DNA from: Rubrimonas cliftonensis
GTDB taxonomy: Bacteria; Pseudomonadota; Alphaproteobacteria; Rhodobacterales; Rhodobacteraceae
Assembly (NCBI RefSeq): GCF_900107585.1
Contig: NZ_FNQM01000004.1
Coordinates: 310,001-374,000 of the forward strand
Reading direction: 5' to 3'
Length of the DNA: 64,000 bases
The notes below the pieces were generated by a model that made no database searches, was not told the origin of the DNA, and worked only from the letters and a program-made list of their open reading frames with translations. Both the position numbers and the translations under genes were made by a program. Every line of letters starts with the position of its first letter. The first letter of the stretch is position 1. This document shows, piece after piece, positions 54,224 through 62,437 of the stretch.

Positions 54224-54503
54224 GGCCGCCTCCTGCGAAAGGGTGTTCGGCCAGACTGCGCCCCCCCGAGTGGTACGGACCAATGAAATTCGACCCATGC
54301 GAGTTCGTAAAGCGAAAAAGATCACATGTTGAACAGAACAAACGCTGAAATGCCAAATTACAAGACAGATTTGTAACTCTCGTTCCGAATCGAGTGACAG
54401 CACAGGGCTAGCAAAAATTTGCTTTCGAAAAATCAATTTTGTTTACATGTGGGGTCTTAAATCGCTTCATGGCGCCATCAAAACTTGGAATGGAGAGCCG
54501 ACA
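54224..54503. promoter_or_regulatory. AT-rich divergent promoter region
   Basis: 280 bases between amidase 3 (leftward) and binding protein 2 (rightward). It contains the near-palindrome at 54270-54283 and then about 200 bases that are markedly AT-rich compared with the rest of the window (for example around 54400-54460), as expected for promoters in a GC-rich genome. Several in-frame ATGs occur near 54447 on the plus strand, but only 54504 has a sensible signal peptide after it. Confidence 0.6.
54270..54283. promoter_or_regulatory. Second copy of the putative GntR operator (12/14)
   Basis: GTGGTACGGACCAA matches TTGGTCCGGACCAA at 40764 in 12 of 14 positions, keeping TGGT-N-CGGACCA. It lies 47 bases upstream of the amidase 3 start in the divergent promoter. 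In this GC-rich genome a chance match of this length in an intergenic region between functionally linked genes is unlikely, although a genome count is needed. Confidence 0.6.
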
Positions 54504-56123
54504 ATGCGCATCGACCGACGCGTTTTCATCACTGGCAGCGGCGCGGCCATCGCCGGCGCCGCGCTCACCTCGGGTCTTGCGACGCCCGCCCGCGCCGAAG
54601 CAGGCCATCTGCGCATCGCGATGACCGCCGCCGACGTGCCCACGACCACAGGCATGCCGAACAACGGGGCCGAGGGGATGCGCTTCCTCGGCTATCCGGT
54701 GTTCGAGCCGCTGGTGGACTGGGATCTCGCCAACGCCGCCGACCGCCGGTCGGGCTTCCGCCCCGGCCTCGCCGCCGAATGGTCCGTGGACGAAGAGACC
54801 ATGACCGTCTGGACCTTCCGGCTGCGGCAGGGCGTGCGCTTCCACGACGGCGCGCACTTCGACGCCGACGTGGCGCTGTGGAACTTCGCGCGCCTCTATG
54901 ACACGGAGGCGCCGCACTACGACCCGTCCGCCTCGGCAATCGCCAAGGCGCGCGTGCCGCAGCTCAAGGACTGGAGCCGGATCGACGACGCGACGATCCA
55001 GCTGACGACCTACAAGCCGACGTCCTTCTTCCCCATGCTCATCGCATGGATCCCGATGGTCAGCCGCGCCCGCTACGAGGAGGTCGGCGACTGGAACGCC
55101 TTCGGCGCGCAGCCCGCCGGAACCGGCCCGTTCCGCATCACGAAGGTCACGCCGCGCGTCAGCGCCGAACTCGCCGCCAACGCGGACTACTGGGAGCCGT
55201 CGCGCGTCCCGAAGGTCGCGAAGGTCACGCTGTTCCCCATGCCCGAGGCGACGACGCGGCTGGCCGCGCTGCGATCGGGCCAGGTGGACTGGATCGAGGT
55301 GCCCCCGCCCGACACCATCCCGAGTCTTGAGGCCGCGGGCTTCGACGTGGTGACGAAGATCTATCCCCACATCTGGCCCTGGGTGCTGAACACGCTGGAG
55401 GGCTCGCCCTTCTTCGACAAGCGGGTGCGGCAGGCGATCAACTTCGGCATCGACCGCGAGGGTCTGGTCGCCTACCTCAACGGCACGGCGCTGGCGGCGA
55501 AGGGCTTCGTGACGTCCGACGACGTGCAGTTCGGCGCGCCCGCGATCGACTACGGCTACGACCCCGAGCGCGCCAGGGCGCTGCTGAAGGAGGCGGGCTA
55601 CGACGGGGCCAACCCGCTGCGCTTCAAGGTGATGATCTCGACTTCCGGCTCGGGCCAGATGGTGCCGATCCCGATGAACGAATATCTGCAGCAGTCGTTG
55701 GCGAAGATCGGCGTGATGGTCGACTTCGAGGTGGTGGAGTGGGGCACGATGCTGGTGGCGTTCCGCCAGCGCCCCGACGACCCGCAGGCGCTGGGCTGCC
55801 ACGCCATGAACATCAGCCTGACATGGACCGATCCCTCCGTCTGGTTCCGCTGGTTCCACAGCGAGGCGAAGACGCCCGTCTCCTCGAACTGGGCGCACTG
55901 GTCGAACCCCGACTACGACGCCATCATGAACGAGGTGTCCCGCACGCTCGACATCGATGAGATGGAGGCGCTGCTGGCCAAGGCCCATGCGGTGCTTGTC
56001 GAGGAAAGCCCCTGGGTCTGGATCGTGCACGACCTGAACCCGCGCGCCTTCGCGCCGAACGTCGAGGGCTTCGTGGCGGCGCAGAGCTGGATGCAGGACT
56101 TCACGGGCGTCACCGTCCGCTGA
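54504..56123 (+). CDS. ABC transporter substrate-binding protein, family 5 (SBP2), Tat-type signal
   Basis: 539 aa. It has a twin-arginine signal (RIDRRVFITGSGAAIAGAALTSG) rather than the plain Sec signal of SBP1. The mature protein is a clear paralogue of SBP1: LRIAMTAADVPTTTGMPNNGAEGMRFLGYPVFEPLVDWDL, AALRSGQVDWIEVPPPD and KVMISTSGSGQMVPIPMNE are near-identical blocks. It has no permease genes of its own in the window, so it probably feeds the DppBCDF-like transporter encoded 8 kb upstream. The start at 54504 has a TGGAGAGCC site. A terminator-like hairpin follows. Confidence 0.92.
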   Translation: MRIDRRVFITGSGAAIAGAALTSGLATPARAEAGHLRIAMTAADVPTTTGMPNNGAEGMRFLGYPVFEPLVDWDLANAADRRSGFRPGLAAEWSVDEETMTVWTFRLRQGVRFHDGAHFDADVALWNFARLYDTEAPHYDPSASAIAKARVPQLKDWSRIDDATIQLTTYKPTSFFPMLIAWIPMVSRARYEEVGDWNAFGAQPAGTGPFRITKVTPRVSAELAANADYWEPSRVPKVAKVTLFPMPEATTRLAALRSGQVDWIEVPPPDTIPSLEAAGFDVVTKIYPHIWPWVLNTLEGSPFFDKRVRQAINFGIDREGLVAYLNGTALAAKGFVTSDDVQFGAPAIDYGYDPERARALLKEAGYDGANPLRFKVMISTSGSGQMVPIPMNEYLQQSLAKIGVMVDFEVVEWGTMLVAFRQRPDDPQALGCHAMNISLTWTDPSVWFRWFHSEAKTPVSSNWAHWSNPDYDAIMNEVSRTLDIDEMEALLAKAHAVLVEESPWVWIVHDLNPRAFAPNVEGFVAAQSWMQDFTGVTVR

Positions 56124-56139
56124 ACCGACGCACCCGGCA

Positions 56140-56167
56140 AGGCCCCGATCTCCGTTCTTCGGGGCCT
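56140..56167 (+). terminator. Hairpin after SBP2
   Basis: AGGCCCCGA (56140-56148) pairs perfectly with TCGGGGCCT (56159-56167) across a 10-base loop, 17 bases after the SBP2 stop. There is no long U-tract after it. It probably ends the SBP2 transcript and the island on its right side. Confidence 0.6.
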
Positions 56168-56478
56168 CGCAATGAGGTGAGGCCGACCGGCTCAAGAAAC
56201 GCTTACCGAACCTCGAGATACGGCCCGCACCGTCTGCAGAAGGGCTTGAGCAGCCCGCCTCAACATATCCGGCCTCGGAGCCTGCTCCCTGCCGGGATGG
56301 GGCCGCGCGCGACGTGCTCCTAGGAAACGGCGCGGCCGCGGTCGGTCGTCGACAGTTCTCGGGTTTGCGCGTCGCCGTTCGACTGTCAGGCCATTCATGC
56401 CGACCCGCACCGGCGCGCGGCCGCGTGCGGCGGACCGCGCGGTGGACGCGGCTGCGCATCCGGCGCACAAGCCGCGCG
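56168..56478. other. Intergenic region between SBP2 and the CDF gene
   Basis: 311 bases with no supported gene. An open frame leads into the CDF gene from 56314, but its residues are Arg-rich and unlike the family. It may hold the CDF promoter; I see no distinctive repeat or site. Confidence 0.45.
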
Positions 56479-57375
56479 ATGGTGTACAGCGCCCGCATCG
56501 CCCGTTTCGCCTTCTGGTCGATCCCCGTCGCCGCCGCGGTCATGGGGCTGAAGTTCGTCGCGTGGAAGCTGACCGGCTCGGTCGCGCTGTTCTCCGACGC
56601 GCTGGAGAGCATCATCAACGTCATCGCGGCGCTGATGGCGTGGCAGGCGGTGCGGCTGTCGAACCGCCCGGCGGACGCCAACCATCCGTTCGGCCACCAC
56701 AAGGCCGAGTATTTCTCCGCCGTCGTCGAGGGCGCGCTCATCATCGTCGCGGCGCTGGCGATCATCCGCGAGGCGGCGCTGGCGTTCTCCGCCGGCCCGG
56801 CCTTCGACGCCGACCCGGCCGGCCTCGCCATCAACGCCTTCGCGGCGTTCGTCAACGGCGTCTGGGCGACGCTCCTGATCCGCGCGGGCCGCGAGGACGG
56901 CTCGCCCGCGCTGACGGCGAGCGGGCGCCATGTCTGGGCCGACGTGCTGACCTCGATCGGCGTCCTGCTCGGCCTTGGGCTGGCCACCGCCACCGGCTTT
57001 CTGGCGCTCGACGCGATCCTGGCCGTCGCGGTCGCGCTCAACATCCTGCGCGAGGGCTGGCTGGTGGTGCGCGGCTCGGTCGGCGGGCTGATGGACGAGG
57101 CGGTGGACGGGGAGGAGGCCGAGGCCATCGAGCGCGCGATCCGCGCCGCGGCCTCCGGGGCCATCGAGGCGCATGACATCCGCGCCCGCCGCGCCGGCCC
57201 GGTGCTGTTCGTGGAGTTCCATCTGGTCGTGGAGGGCTGGATGAGCGTCTCGGCCTCCCACGTCATCTGCGACCGCATCGAGGCCGCGATCCGCGCCCAC
57301 GAGCCGCAGGCGCGCATCTCGATCCATGTCGAGCCAGAGCACAAGGCGAAGGACGAGGGCGTGAGCGTCGGCTGA
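56479..57375 (+). CDS. Cation diffusion facilitator (CDF) family transporter
   Basis: 298 aa from the ATG at 56479; the ribosome site is poor, so a nearby GTG is possible. Six helices: the first begins [41 protein letters not shown], with the metal-site SDALE Asp; [21 protein letters not shown] is the CDF signature between helices 2 and 3; [12 protein letters not shown] (HxxxD) is the helix-5 metal site. A C-terminal dimerisation domain ends [21 protein letters not shown]. It exports divalent metal such as zinc or iron in exchange for protons; the metal is unknown. Confidence 0.93.
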   Translation: MVYSARIARFAFWSIPVAAAVMGLKFVAWKLTGSVALFSDALESIINVIAALMAWQAVRLSNRPADANHPFGHHKAEYFSAVVEGALIIVAALAIIREAALAFSAGPAFDADPAGLAINAFAAFVNGVWATLLIRAGREDGSPALTASGRHVWADVLTSIGVLLGLGLATATGFLALDAILAVAVALNILREGWLVVRGSVGGLMDEAVDGEEAEAIERAIRAAASGAIEAHDIRARRAGPVLFVEFHLVVEGWMSVSASHVICDRIEAAIRAHEPQARISIHVEPEHKAKDEGVSVG

Positions 57376-57437
57376 GCGGGCCGCCTTTCAACGCAAGCCT
57401 GCGGTGCTATGGTGGCGGGGGTGAGAAGGAGCGCGCC

Positions 57438-58646
57438 ATGAACGTCACGACCCCGCTCGGAAGCAGCAAGCCGGTCTTCGACTGGTCGGACCCGTTCCGG
57501 CTGGACGACCAGCTCTCCGACGAGGAGCGGATGATCCGCGACGCCGCGCGCGACTATGCGCAGGGCAGGCTGGCGCCCCGCGTCGTCGCGGCCTGGCGCG
57601 ACGAGCATACCGACGCGGAGATTTTTCGCGAGATGGGCGCGCTCGGCCTGCTCGGCGTCACCATCCCGGAACAGTTCGGCGGCGCCGGCGCCTCCTATGT
57701 GAGCTACGGGCTCGTGGCTCGGGAGGTCGAGCGCGTGGACAGCGGCTATCGCTCGATGATGAGCGTGCAGTCCTCGCTGGTGATGCACCCGATCCACGCC
57801 TTCGGGACCGACGCGCAGCGCGAGAAGTATCTCCCCGGTCTCGCCGAGGGCCGCCTTATCGGCTGCTTCGGCCTGACCGAGCCCGACGCGGGTTCCGACC
57901 CCGCGGGCATGAAGACGCGCGCCGCGCGCGCCGCCTCGGGCTATCGCCTGAGCGGCGCCAAGACCTGGATCTCCAACAGCCCGATCGCGGACGTTTTCGT
58001 GGTCTGGGCGAAATCCGACGCGCATGACGGCGCGATCCGCGGCTTCGTGCTGGAGAAGGGCATGGCCGGGCTCTCGGCGCCGAAGATCGCCGGCAAGCAG
58101 TCGCTTCGCGCCTCGGTGACGGGCGAGATCGTGATGGACGGCGTCGAGGTCGGCGAGGATGCGCTGCTGCCGGGCGCGGAGGGGCTGAAAGGCCCGTTCT
58201 CCTGCCTCAACCGCGCGCGCTACGGCATCTCCTGGGGCGTGATGGGGGCGGCGGAGTTCTGCTGGACCGCCGCGCGCCAGTACGGGCTCGACCGCAAGCA
58301 GTTCGGCCGCCCGCTGGCGCAGACGCAGCTCTACCAGAAGAAGCTCGCCGACATGCAGACCGAGATCGCGCTCGGGCTCCAGGCCAGCTTGCGCGCGGGG
58401 CGGATGTTCGACGAGGGCGCGCTGGCGCCGGAGGTCGTCTCGCTCATCAAGCGCAACAACTGCGGCAAGGCGCTGGAGATCGCCCGCCACGCCCGCGACA
58501 TGCACGGCGGCAACGGCATCCACGAGGACTATGGCGTGTTCCGTCACATGGCCAACCTCGAGACGGTGAACACCTACGAAGGCGCCCATGACGTGCACGC
58601 GCTGATCCTCGGCCGGGCGCAGACGGGGCTGCAGGCGTTCTTCTGA
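57438..58646 (+). CDS. gcdH: Glutaryl-CoA dehydrogenase
   Basis: 402 aa. [77 protein letters not shown] and the end [20 protein letters not shown] are hallmarks of GcdH, with the catalytic Glu in TYEG. It oxidises and decarboxylates glutaryl-CoA to crotonyl-CoA in lysine, tryptophan and aromatic breakdown. The family Arg in the substrate pocket lies in the [13 protein letters not shown] region. Monocistronic: preceded by a GAGAAGGAG site and followed by tRNA-Glu. Confidence 0.94.
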   Translation: MNVTTPLGSSKPVFDWSDPFRLDDQLSDEERMIRDAARDYAQGRLAPRVVAAWRDEHTDAEIFREMGALGLLGVTIPEQFGGAGASYVSYGLVAREVERVDSGYRSMMSVQSSLVMHPIHAFGTDAQREKYLPGLAEGRLIGCFGLTEPDAGSDPAGMKTRAARAASGYRLSGAKTWISNSPIADVFVVWAKSDAHDGAIRGFVLEKGMAGLSAPKIAGKQSLRASVTGEIVMDGVEVGEDALLPGAEGLKGPFSCLNRARYGISWGVMGAAEFCWTAARQYGLDRKQFGRPLAQTQLYQKKLADMQTEIALGLQASLRAGRMFDEGALAPEVVSLIKRNNCGKALEIARHARDMHGGNGIHEDYGVFRHMANLETVNTYEGAHDVHALILGRAQTGLQAFF

Positions 58647-58713
58647 GGCGGCGCGAAACCGGGCGGAGATGTCTTGTCAGCCGCCCTCGCGTCCCCTAGA
58701 ACCCGGCTCCGAG

Positions 58714-58789
58714 GCACCGTTCGTCTAGCGGTCTAGGACGTCGCCCTTTCACGGCGAAAACACGGGTTCGAGTCCCGTACGGTGTACCA
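58714..58789 (+). tRNA. tRNA-Glu (UUC)
   Basis: 76 bases. Acceptor GCACCGT (58714-58720) with ACGGTGT (58779-58785), discriminator A and encoded CCA. The anticodon stem TCGCC/GGCGA encloses CTTTCAC, giving anticodon TTC. The T arm is CGGG-TTCGAGT-CCCG. The first acceptor pair is G-U, otherwise all pairs are Watson-Crick. No integrase or repeated tRNA 3' end is seen nearby. Confidence 0.96.
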
Positions 58790-58891
58790 TCCGCCCGATT
58801 TTCCGCCTGGCGTCCGCGATCAGGCTTCCGCGGGGGGGCCTGCCGCTCGGCGATGCGGTCCGAGCTTGCGGGCGCCGCGGTTCTCTGGCGG

Positions 58892-60103
58892 TCAGGGCGG
58901 ATTCCGGCGCCAGCCGGGCATGTGCTCGACGCGGTCGCAGCCCGAGAACCGCGCGAGGCGACGCAGCTCGGCGTCGAGCCTGTCGAGCCTCGCCCGCGAC
59001 GGGCGCACGCCCGGCTCCAGCCACGCCGCCCTGACCTTCAGGACGCCTTCCGAACGGTGGGCCTTCGCGTCGAGGCGGCCCACCAGCCTGTCGCCCTCCA
59101 GCAGCGGAAAGACATAGTAGCCCCAGCGGCGCTTCGCCTCGGGAACGAACACCTCGATGCGATAGTGAAAGCCGAACAGGAACTCCGCGCGCCGGCGGTC
59201 GCGCAGCGCGGGGTCGAAGGGCGAGAGCGCGCGCAGCTGGCGGGTGGGCTCGGGCGCGGCCATGGCGCGCTCCGCGACGTCCGGCCTCGCGAACGCCTTC
59301 TGCAGCGCGCCGTCCGCGCCCTCCACGGCGATCTCCACGATCTCGCCGCGCGCCGCCGCCGCCCCGGTCCAGGCCGCGACCGCGCCGGAAGGGACGGCGT
59401 CATAGTAGGCCTGCAACTCGCGCCGCGTCGCGAAGCCGAGCCGGTCCAGCGCCGTGCGGCAGGCCCAGTCCACCAGTTCCTCGTGCTCAACCTCGGCGCG
59501 CAGGTAACTTTCGGGGACGACGCGCTCGGTCAGGTCGTACACCTTCCTGAAGCCGTCCCGGCGCGTCACGGAGAGCCGCCCCGTGCGCCAGAGCCATTCG
59601 AGCGCCGTCTTGGACGGTCGCCAGTCCCACCAGCCGCCGCGGTCGCCGCGCGCCTCGCCTTCGCCGAGGTCGGACGTCGTCAGCGGGCCCTCGACCGCGA
59701 TGCGGTCCAGGACGGCGTCAAGCTGCGCCTCGTAGCCCTCGCGGAAGAAGCGCCGCCATGTCCCGCGAAGGCGCTCGGCGTCGGCGTCGAAACGGCGCCG
59801 CCAGTAGGGGAACGTCTCGATGGGCAGGATCGAGGCGTCGTGGGTCCAGTGCTCCCAGAGGTTGCGGTCCCGCTCCAGCAGGGGCCTCAGCGCCGCGGGC
59901 CGGTAGCTCCGCCGGCGGCTGAACAGGATCATGTGGTGGGCGCGCTCGACGGTGTTGATGCTGTCGACCTGCACGAAACCGATGCGCCGGACGAGTTCGG
60001 CCAGATCCGCGCCGCTTGCGGGGCCGGTCGGCGGCTCCGCAAGTGCGTGCCGGTGCAGGAACAGGCGCCGTGCGAGGGCGTTCGGCAGGACGGGCGGCGT
60101 CAT
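58892..60103 (-). CDS. YcaQ/AlkZ-type winged-helix DNA glycosylase family protein
   Basis: 403 aa HTH_42 family protein. The catalytic-type QxD motif is in RIGFVQVDSINTVERAHHMILFSR; WEHWTHDASILPIETFPYWRRRF and the C-terminal GYYVFPLLEGDRLVGRLDAKAHR are typical of YcaQ, a glycosylase that unhooks interstrand DNA crosslinks. The QVD triplet matches the YcaQ (QxD) branch rather than AlkZ (QxQ). It stands alone. Family is firm; crosslink repair is inferred from the motif. Confidence 0.88.
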   Translation of the reverse strand: MTPPVLPNALARRLFLHRHALAEPPTGPASGADLAELVRRIGFVQVDSINTVERAHHMILFSRRRSYRPAALRPLLERDRNLWEHWTHDASILPIETFPYWRRRFDADAERLRGTWRRFFREGYEAQLDAVLDRIAVEGPLTTSDLGEGEARGDRGGWWDWRPSKTALEWLWRTGRLSVTRRDGFRKVYDLTERVVPESYLRAEVEHEELVDWACRTALDRLGFATRRELQAYYDAVPSGAVAAWTGAAAARGEIVEIAVEGADGALQKAFARPDVAERAMAAPEPTRQLRALSPFDPALRDRRRAEFLFGFHYRIEVFVPEAKRRWGYYVFPLLEGDRLVGRLDAKAHRSEGVLKVRAAWLEPGVRPSRARLDRLDAELRRLARFSGCDRVEHMPGWRRNPP

Positions 60104-60220
60104 GTTCCGTCGTTAGCAGGCCGGCCCGCGGTCTGGAACACGAAAGGCCGCCGGTCATCGCTGGCGCCAGGCGGTCGCGTCCGGATCGCCGCCTTCCGGG
60201 TGGACCCGCCAAAAGCGGTA

Positions 60221-60244
60221 CGCCGCGCCCCGTAGGGCGCGGCG
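60221..60244 (-). terminator. Hairpin terminator after the PhoX-family gene
   Basis: A perfect 10-bp stem CGCCGCGCCC/GGGCGCGGCG with a 4-base loop, 47 bases past the PhoX stop on the minus strand; read in that direction it is followed by TACCGCTTTT. It separates the PhoX and YcaQ transcripts. Confidence 0.7.
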
Positions 60245-60290
60245 TCCTGTCGTCATGTCGACCTGGCCGTATCCGGCCCGGGCGGTGGTC

Positions 60291-62207
60291 TCAGCCGACG
60301 AGCGCGTTGTCGTTGCGCTTCACGGCGACGACCGCCGAGCGCGGCAGGCTGCCCTCGCCGTCCGGGAACGGGGCGCCGGGGTGCTGGATGCCGACGAACA
60401 TCGTGCGCTTGTCGGACGACCAGGTGAGGCCCGTCACCTCCGAGCCGTTGGGCCCGGTCAGGAACCGGCGGATCTCGCCGGTCGCCGGGTCGCCCGCGAG
60501 CATCTGGTTGTTGCCCATGCCGGCGAAGTCGCCTTCGTTGCTGTCGTCGCCATCGGTCTGGATCCAGATCAGCCCGGTGCTGTCGATCTGCATCCCGTCC
60601 GGCGAGTTGAACAGGTTGCCGGCGTTGATGTTGGCGGTGCCGGCGTAGGGGCCCTCGGCGTGCACGCTCGGGTTGCCGGCCATGACGTAGAGATCCCATT
60701 CGAAGGACGCCGCGGCATGGTCGCCGCCGCGCGGGCGCCAGCGCACGATCTGGCCGTAATTGTTCAGTTCGCGCGGGTTGGGGGCGTTGACCGTCATCGG
60801 GTCGCCGCCGGCGTTGGTCCGCACCGCGCCGCTGTCGGTGAGCGCGCCGCGGCGGCTGTTGTTGGTGAGGCAGCAGTAGGCTTCCGGAGAGGTCGGGTTG
60901 ACCGCGATCCATTCCGGCCGGTCCATCGTCGTTGCCCCGACCTTCGAGCCCGCGGTGCGGGTGAAGATCGCGATCTCGGCGGCGGACATCCCGGTGGCCT
61001 CGGGGGTGAGCGCGACCCACTCGCCGGTCATGTCGTCGTTGAACACGGCGACATGGAGCTGACCCTCGCTGAGCAGCGTCGAGGTGTCGCCGCCGGGCGT
61101 GTACACGTCCCGAGAGACCCACTTGTACATGAACTCGCCGCGCTCGTCGTCGCCCAGATAGACCACGACGCGGCCATCCGGCGCCACGGCGCTCGCCGCG
61201 TTCTCATGCTTGAAACGGCCGAGTGCGGTGCGCTTGACCGGCGTGGAGGCCGCGTCGGTGGGGTCGATCTCGACGATGTAGCCGGCGCGGTGCGGCTCGT
61301 TGGGGTTCTTCGAGACGTCGAACCGAGCGTCGAACGCGTGATAGTTGTACCCCGAGCCCTTCTCGTTGACCCCGTATCGCTTGAAGCCGGCGGCCACGAC
61401 CGCGTCCTCCGGCAGCCCGGCCGTCGCGCCGAAATAGCCGTTGAAGTTCTCTTCGCAGGTCAGGTAGGTGCCCCACGGCGTGCGCCCGGAGCCGCAGTTG
61501 TTGAAGGTGCCGAGCGACTGCGTCCCCGTCGGGTCGGCCTCGGTCTTCAGCAGGTCGTGGCCGGCCGCGGGGCCTTCGATCAGCATCGGCGTGAGGTGCG
61601 TGATGCGTCGGTTGAAGGGGCTGTCGATGACGACCGACCAGCCGGCCTCGTCCTCGCGCAGCTCCATCACCGTGACGCCCTGCAGCTTCTGGAGCGTGCG
61701 GACGTCGTCGAGGGACGCCGGCGTTCCGTCGGCGGCGTGCGGAAGGTTGACGTCGTTGTTGGTGTATTCGCTGTTGACGACGAGGATTTCACGCCCGCTG
61801 ACGTTGAAGAGCTCCATGCCGTCGGTGTTCTCGCCCATCACCCGGTCGGCGCCCTCGGCGGGCACGCCCTTGGCGGGGTCGAAGGCGGGCGCGTCGGAGA
61901 AGAGCGGGTCGCCCCAGCGCACCAGAACGTTCCAGCTATAGCCTTCCGGCACATGAATCGTGCCGTCCGTCTGCGGCGCGAGCTGTTCGAAGGCGAAGCG
62001 CGAGGTCTGCCGGGCGAGCGCGGTCGTGCCGCGCAGCATCTCGCCGCCCATGACCGCGGCGCCGGAGCCGAAGGCCAGCGCCCCGCCGAGGAAGCCGCGC
62101 CGGCCGATGGCGCGCTCCACAACCCGGTCGAACTCCTGGATCTCGGGGCGCGGGAAGTTCAGTTCGTCCCACTCGTCTGCGGATAGCTTGATCTTGCTGT
62201 CGTTCAT
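60291..62207 (-). CDS. phoX: PhoX-family (DUF839) secreted protein, probable alkaline phosphatase
   Basis: 638 aa. An N-terminal cytosolic part is followed by a Tat signal (ERAIGRRGFLGGALAFGSGAAVMGG). The mature protein has PhoX landmarks such as DGMELF, NSEYTNNDV, FNNCGSGRTPWGTYLTCEENFNGYF, KHENAASAVAPDGRVVVYLGDDERGEFMYKW, RPEWIAVNP and a Ca/Fe-binding-type DGMQIDSTGLIWIQTDGDDSNEGDF. The start at 62207 has CAGGAGCGAGCC; in-frame residues to 62270 are excluded. PhoX enzymes hydrolyse phosphomonoesters in the periplasm, but the broader DUF839 group includes proteins without known activity. No obvious PhoB box was seen upstream. Confidence 0.88.
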   Translation of the reverse strand: MNDSKIKLSADEWDELNFPRPEIQEFDRVVERAIGRRGFLGGALAFGSGAAVMGGEMLRGTTALARQTSRFAFEQLAPQTDGTIHVPEGYSWNVLVRWGDPLFSDAPAFDPAKGVPAEGADRVMGENTDGMELFNVSGREILVVNSEYTNNDVNLPHAADGTPASLDDVRTLQKLQGVTVMELREDEAGWSVVIDSPFNRRITHLTPMLIEGPAAGHDLLKTEADPTGTQSLGTFNNCGSGRTPWGTYLTCEENFNGYFGATAGLPEDAVVAAGFKRYGVNEKGSGYNYHAFDARFDVSKNPNEPHRAGYIVEIDPTDAASTPVKRTALGRFKHENAASAVAPDGRVVVYLGDDERGEFMYKWVSRDVYTPGGDTSTLLSEGQLHVAVFNDDMTGEWVALTPEATGMSAAEIAIFTRTAGSKVGATTMDRPEWIAVNPTSPEAYCCLTNNSRRGALTDSGAVRTNAGGDPMTVNAPNPRELNNYGQIVRWRPRGGDHAAASFEWDLYVMAGNPSVHAEGPYAGTANINAGNLFNSPDGMQIDSTGLIWIQTDGDDSNEGDFAGMGNNQMLAGDPATGEIRRFLTGPNGSEVTGLTWSSDKRTMFVGIQHPGAPFPDGEGSLPRSAVVAVKRNDNALVG

Positions 62208-62437
62208 GGCTCGCTCCTGGGCGCGGGGTGTCCGGCGAAGATCCGGCCGGGCCGAATTTCGCTTAACCATCTCGCACCGATCGACGAAGCTTTTGTGTCA
62301 GCGTGATGCGACCCGTCGCCCCGGCGACGGCGCGCGGCCGCTGCCATGGTCACGATCCCGCGAGGGCGGGCGCGCCCGCCCGCGGGCGGGCGCCTCGGCT
62401 CACCCGGCGGTTTCCGCGAGCCGGGCGCGATGTCGTT

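Noticed and set aside
39523-56478. Insertion sequence or integrase bordering the amidase island
   Set aside because: No transposase or recombinase frame and no flanking direct repeat was seen, so the island is called accessory by content only.
54408-58598. A 1396-codon minus-strand frame spanning SBP2, CDF and gcdH
   Set aside because: It crosses three real plus-strand genes and their intergenic regions and has no domain.
58714-58789. tRNA-Glu as an attachment site for an integrated element
   Set aside because: No integrase, no duplicated tRNA 3' end and normal housekeeping genes on both sides.
62208-62340. Pho box upstream of the PhoX-family gene
   Set aside because: No pair of CTGTCAT-like 7-mers with 4-base spacing; the CTGACAC seen has no partner.
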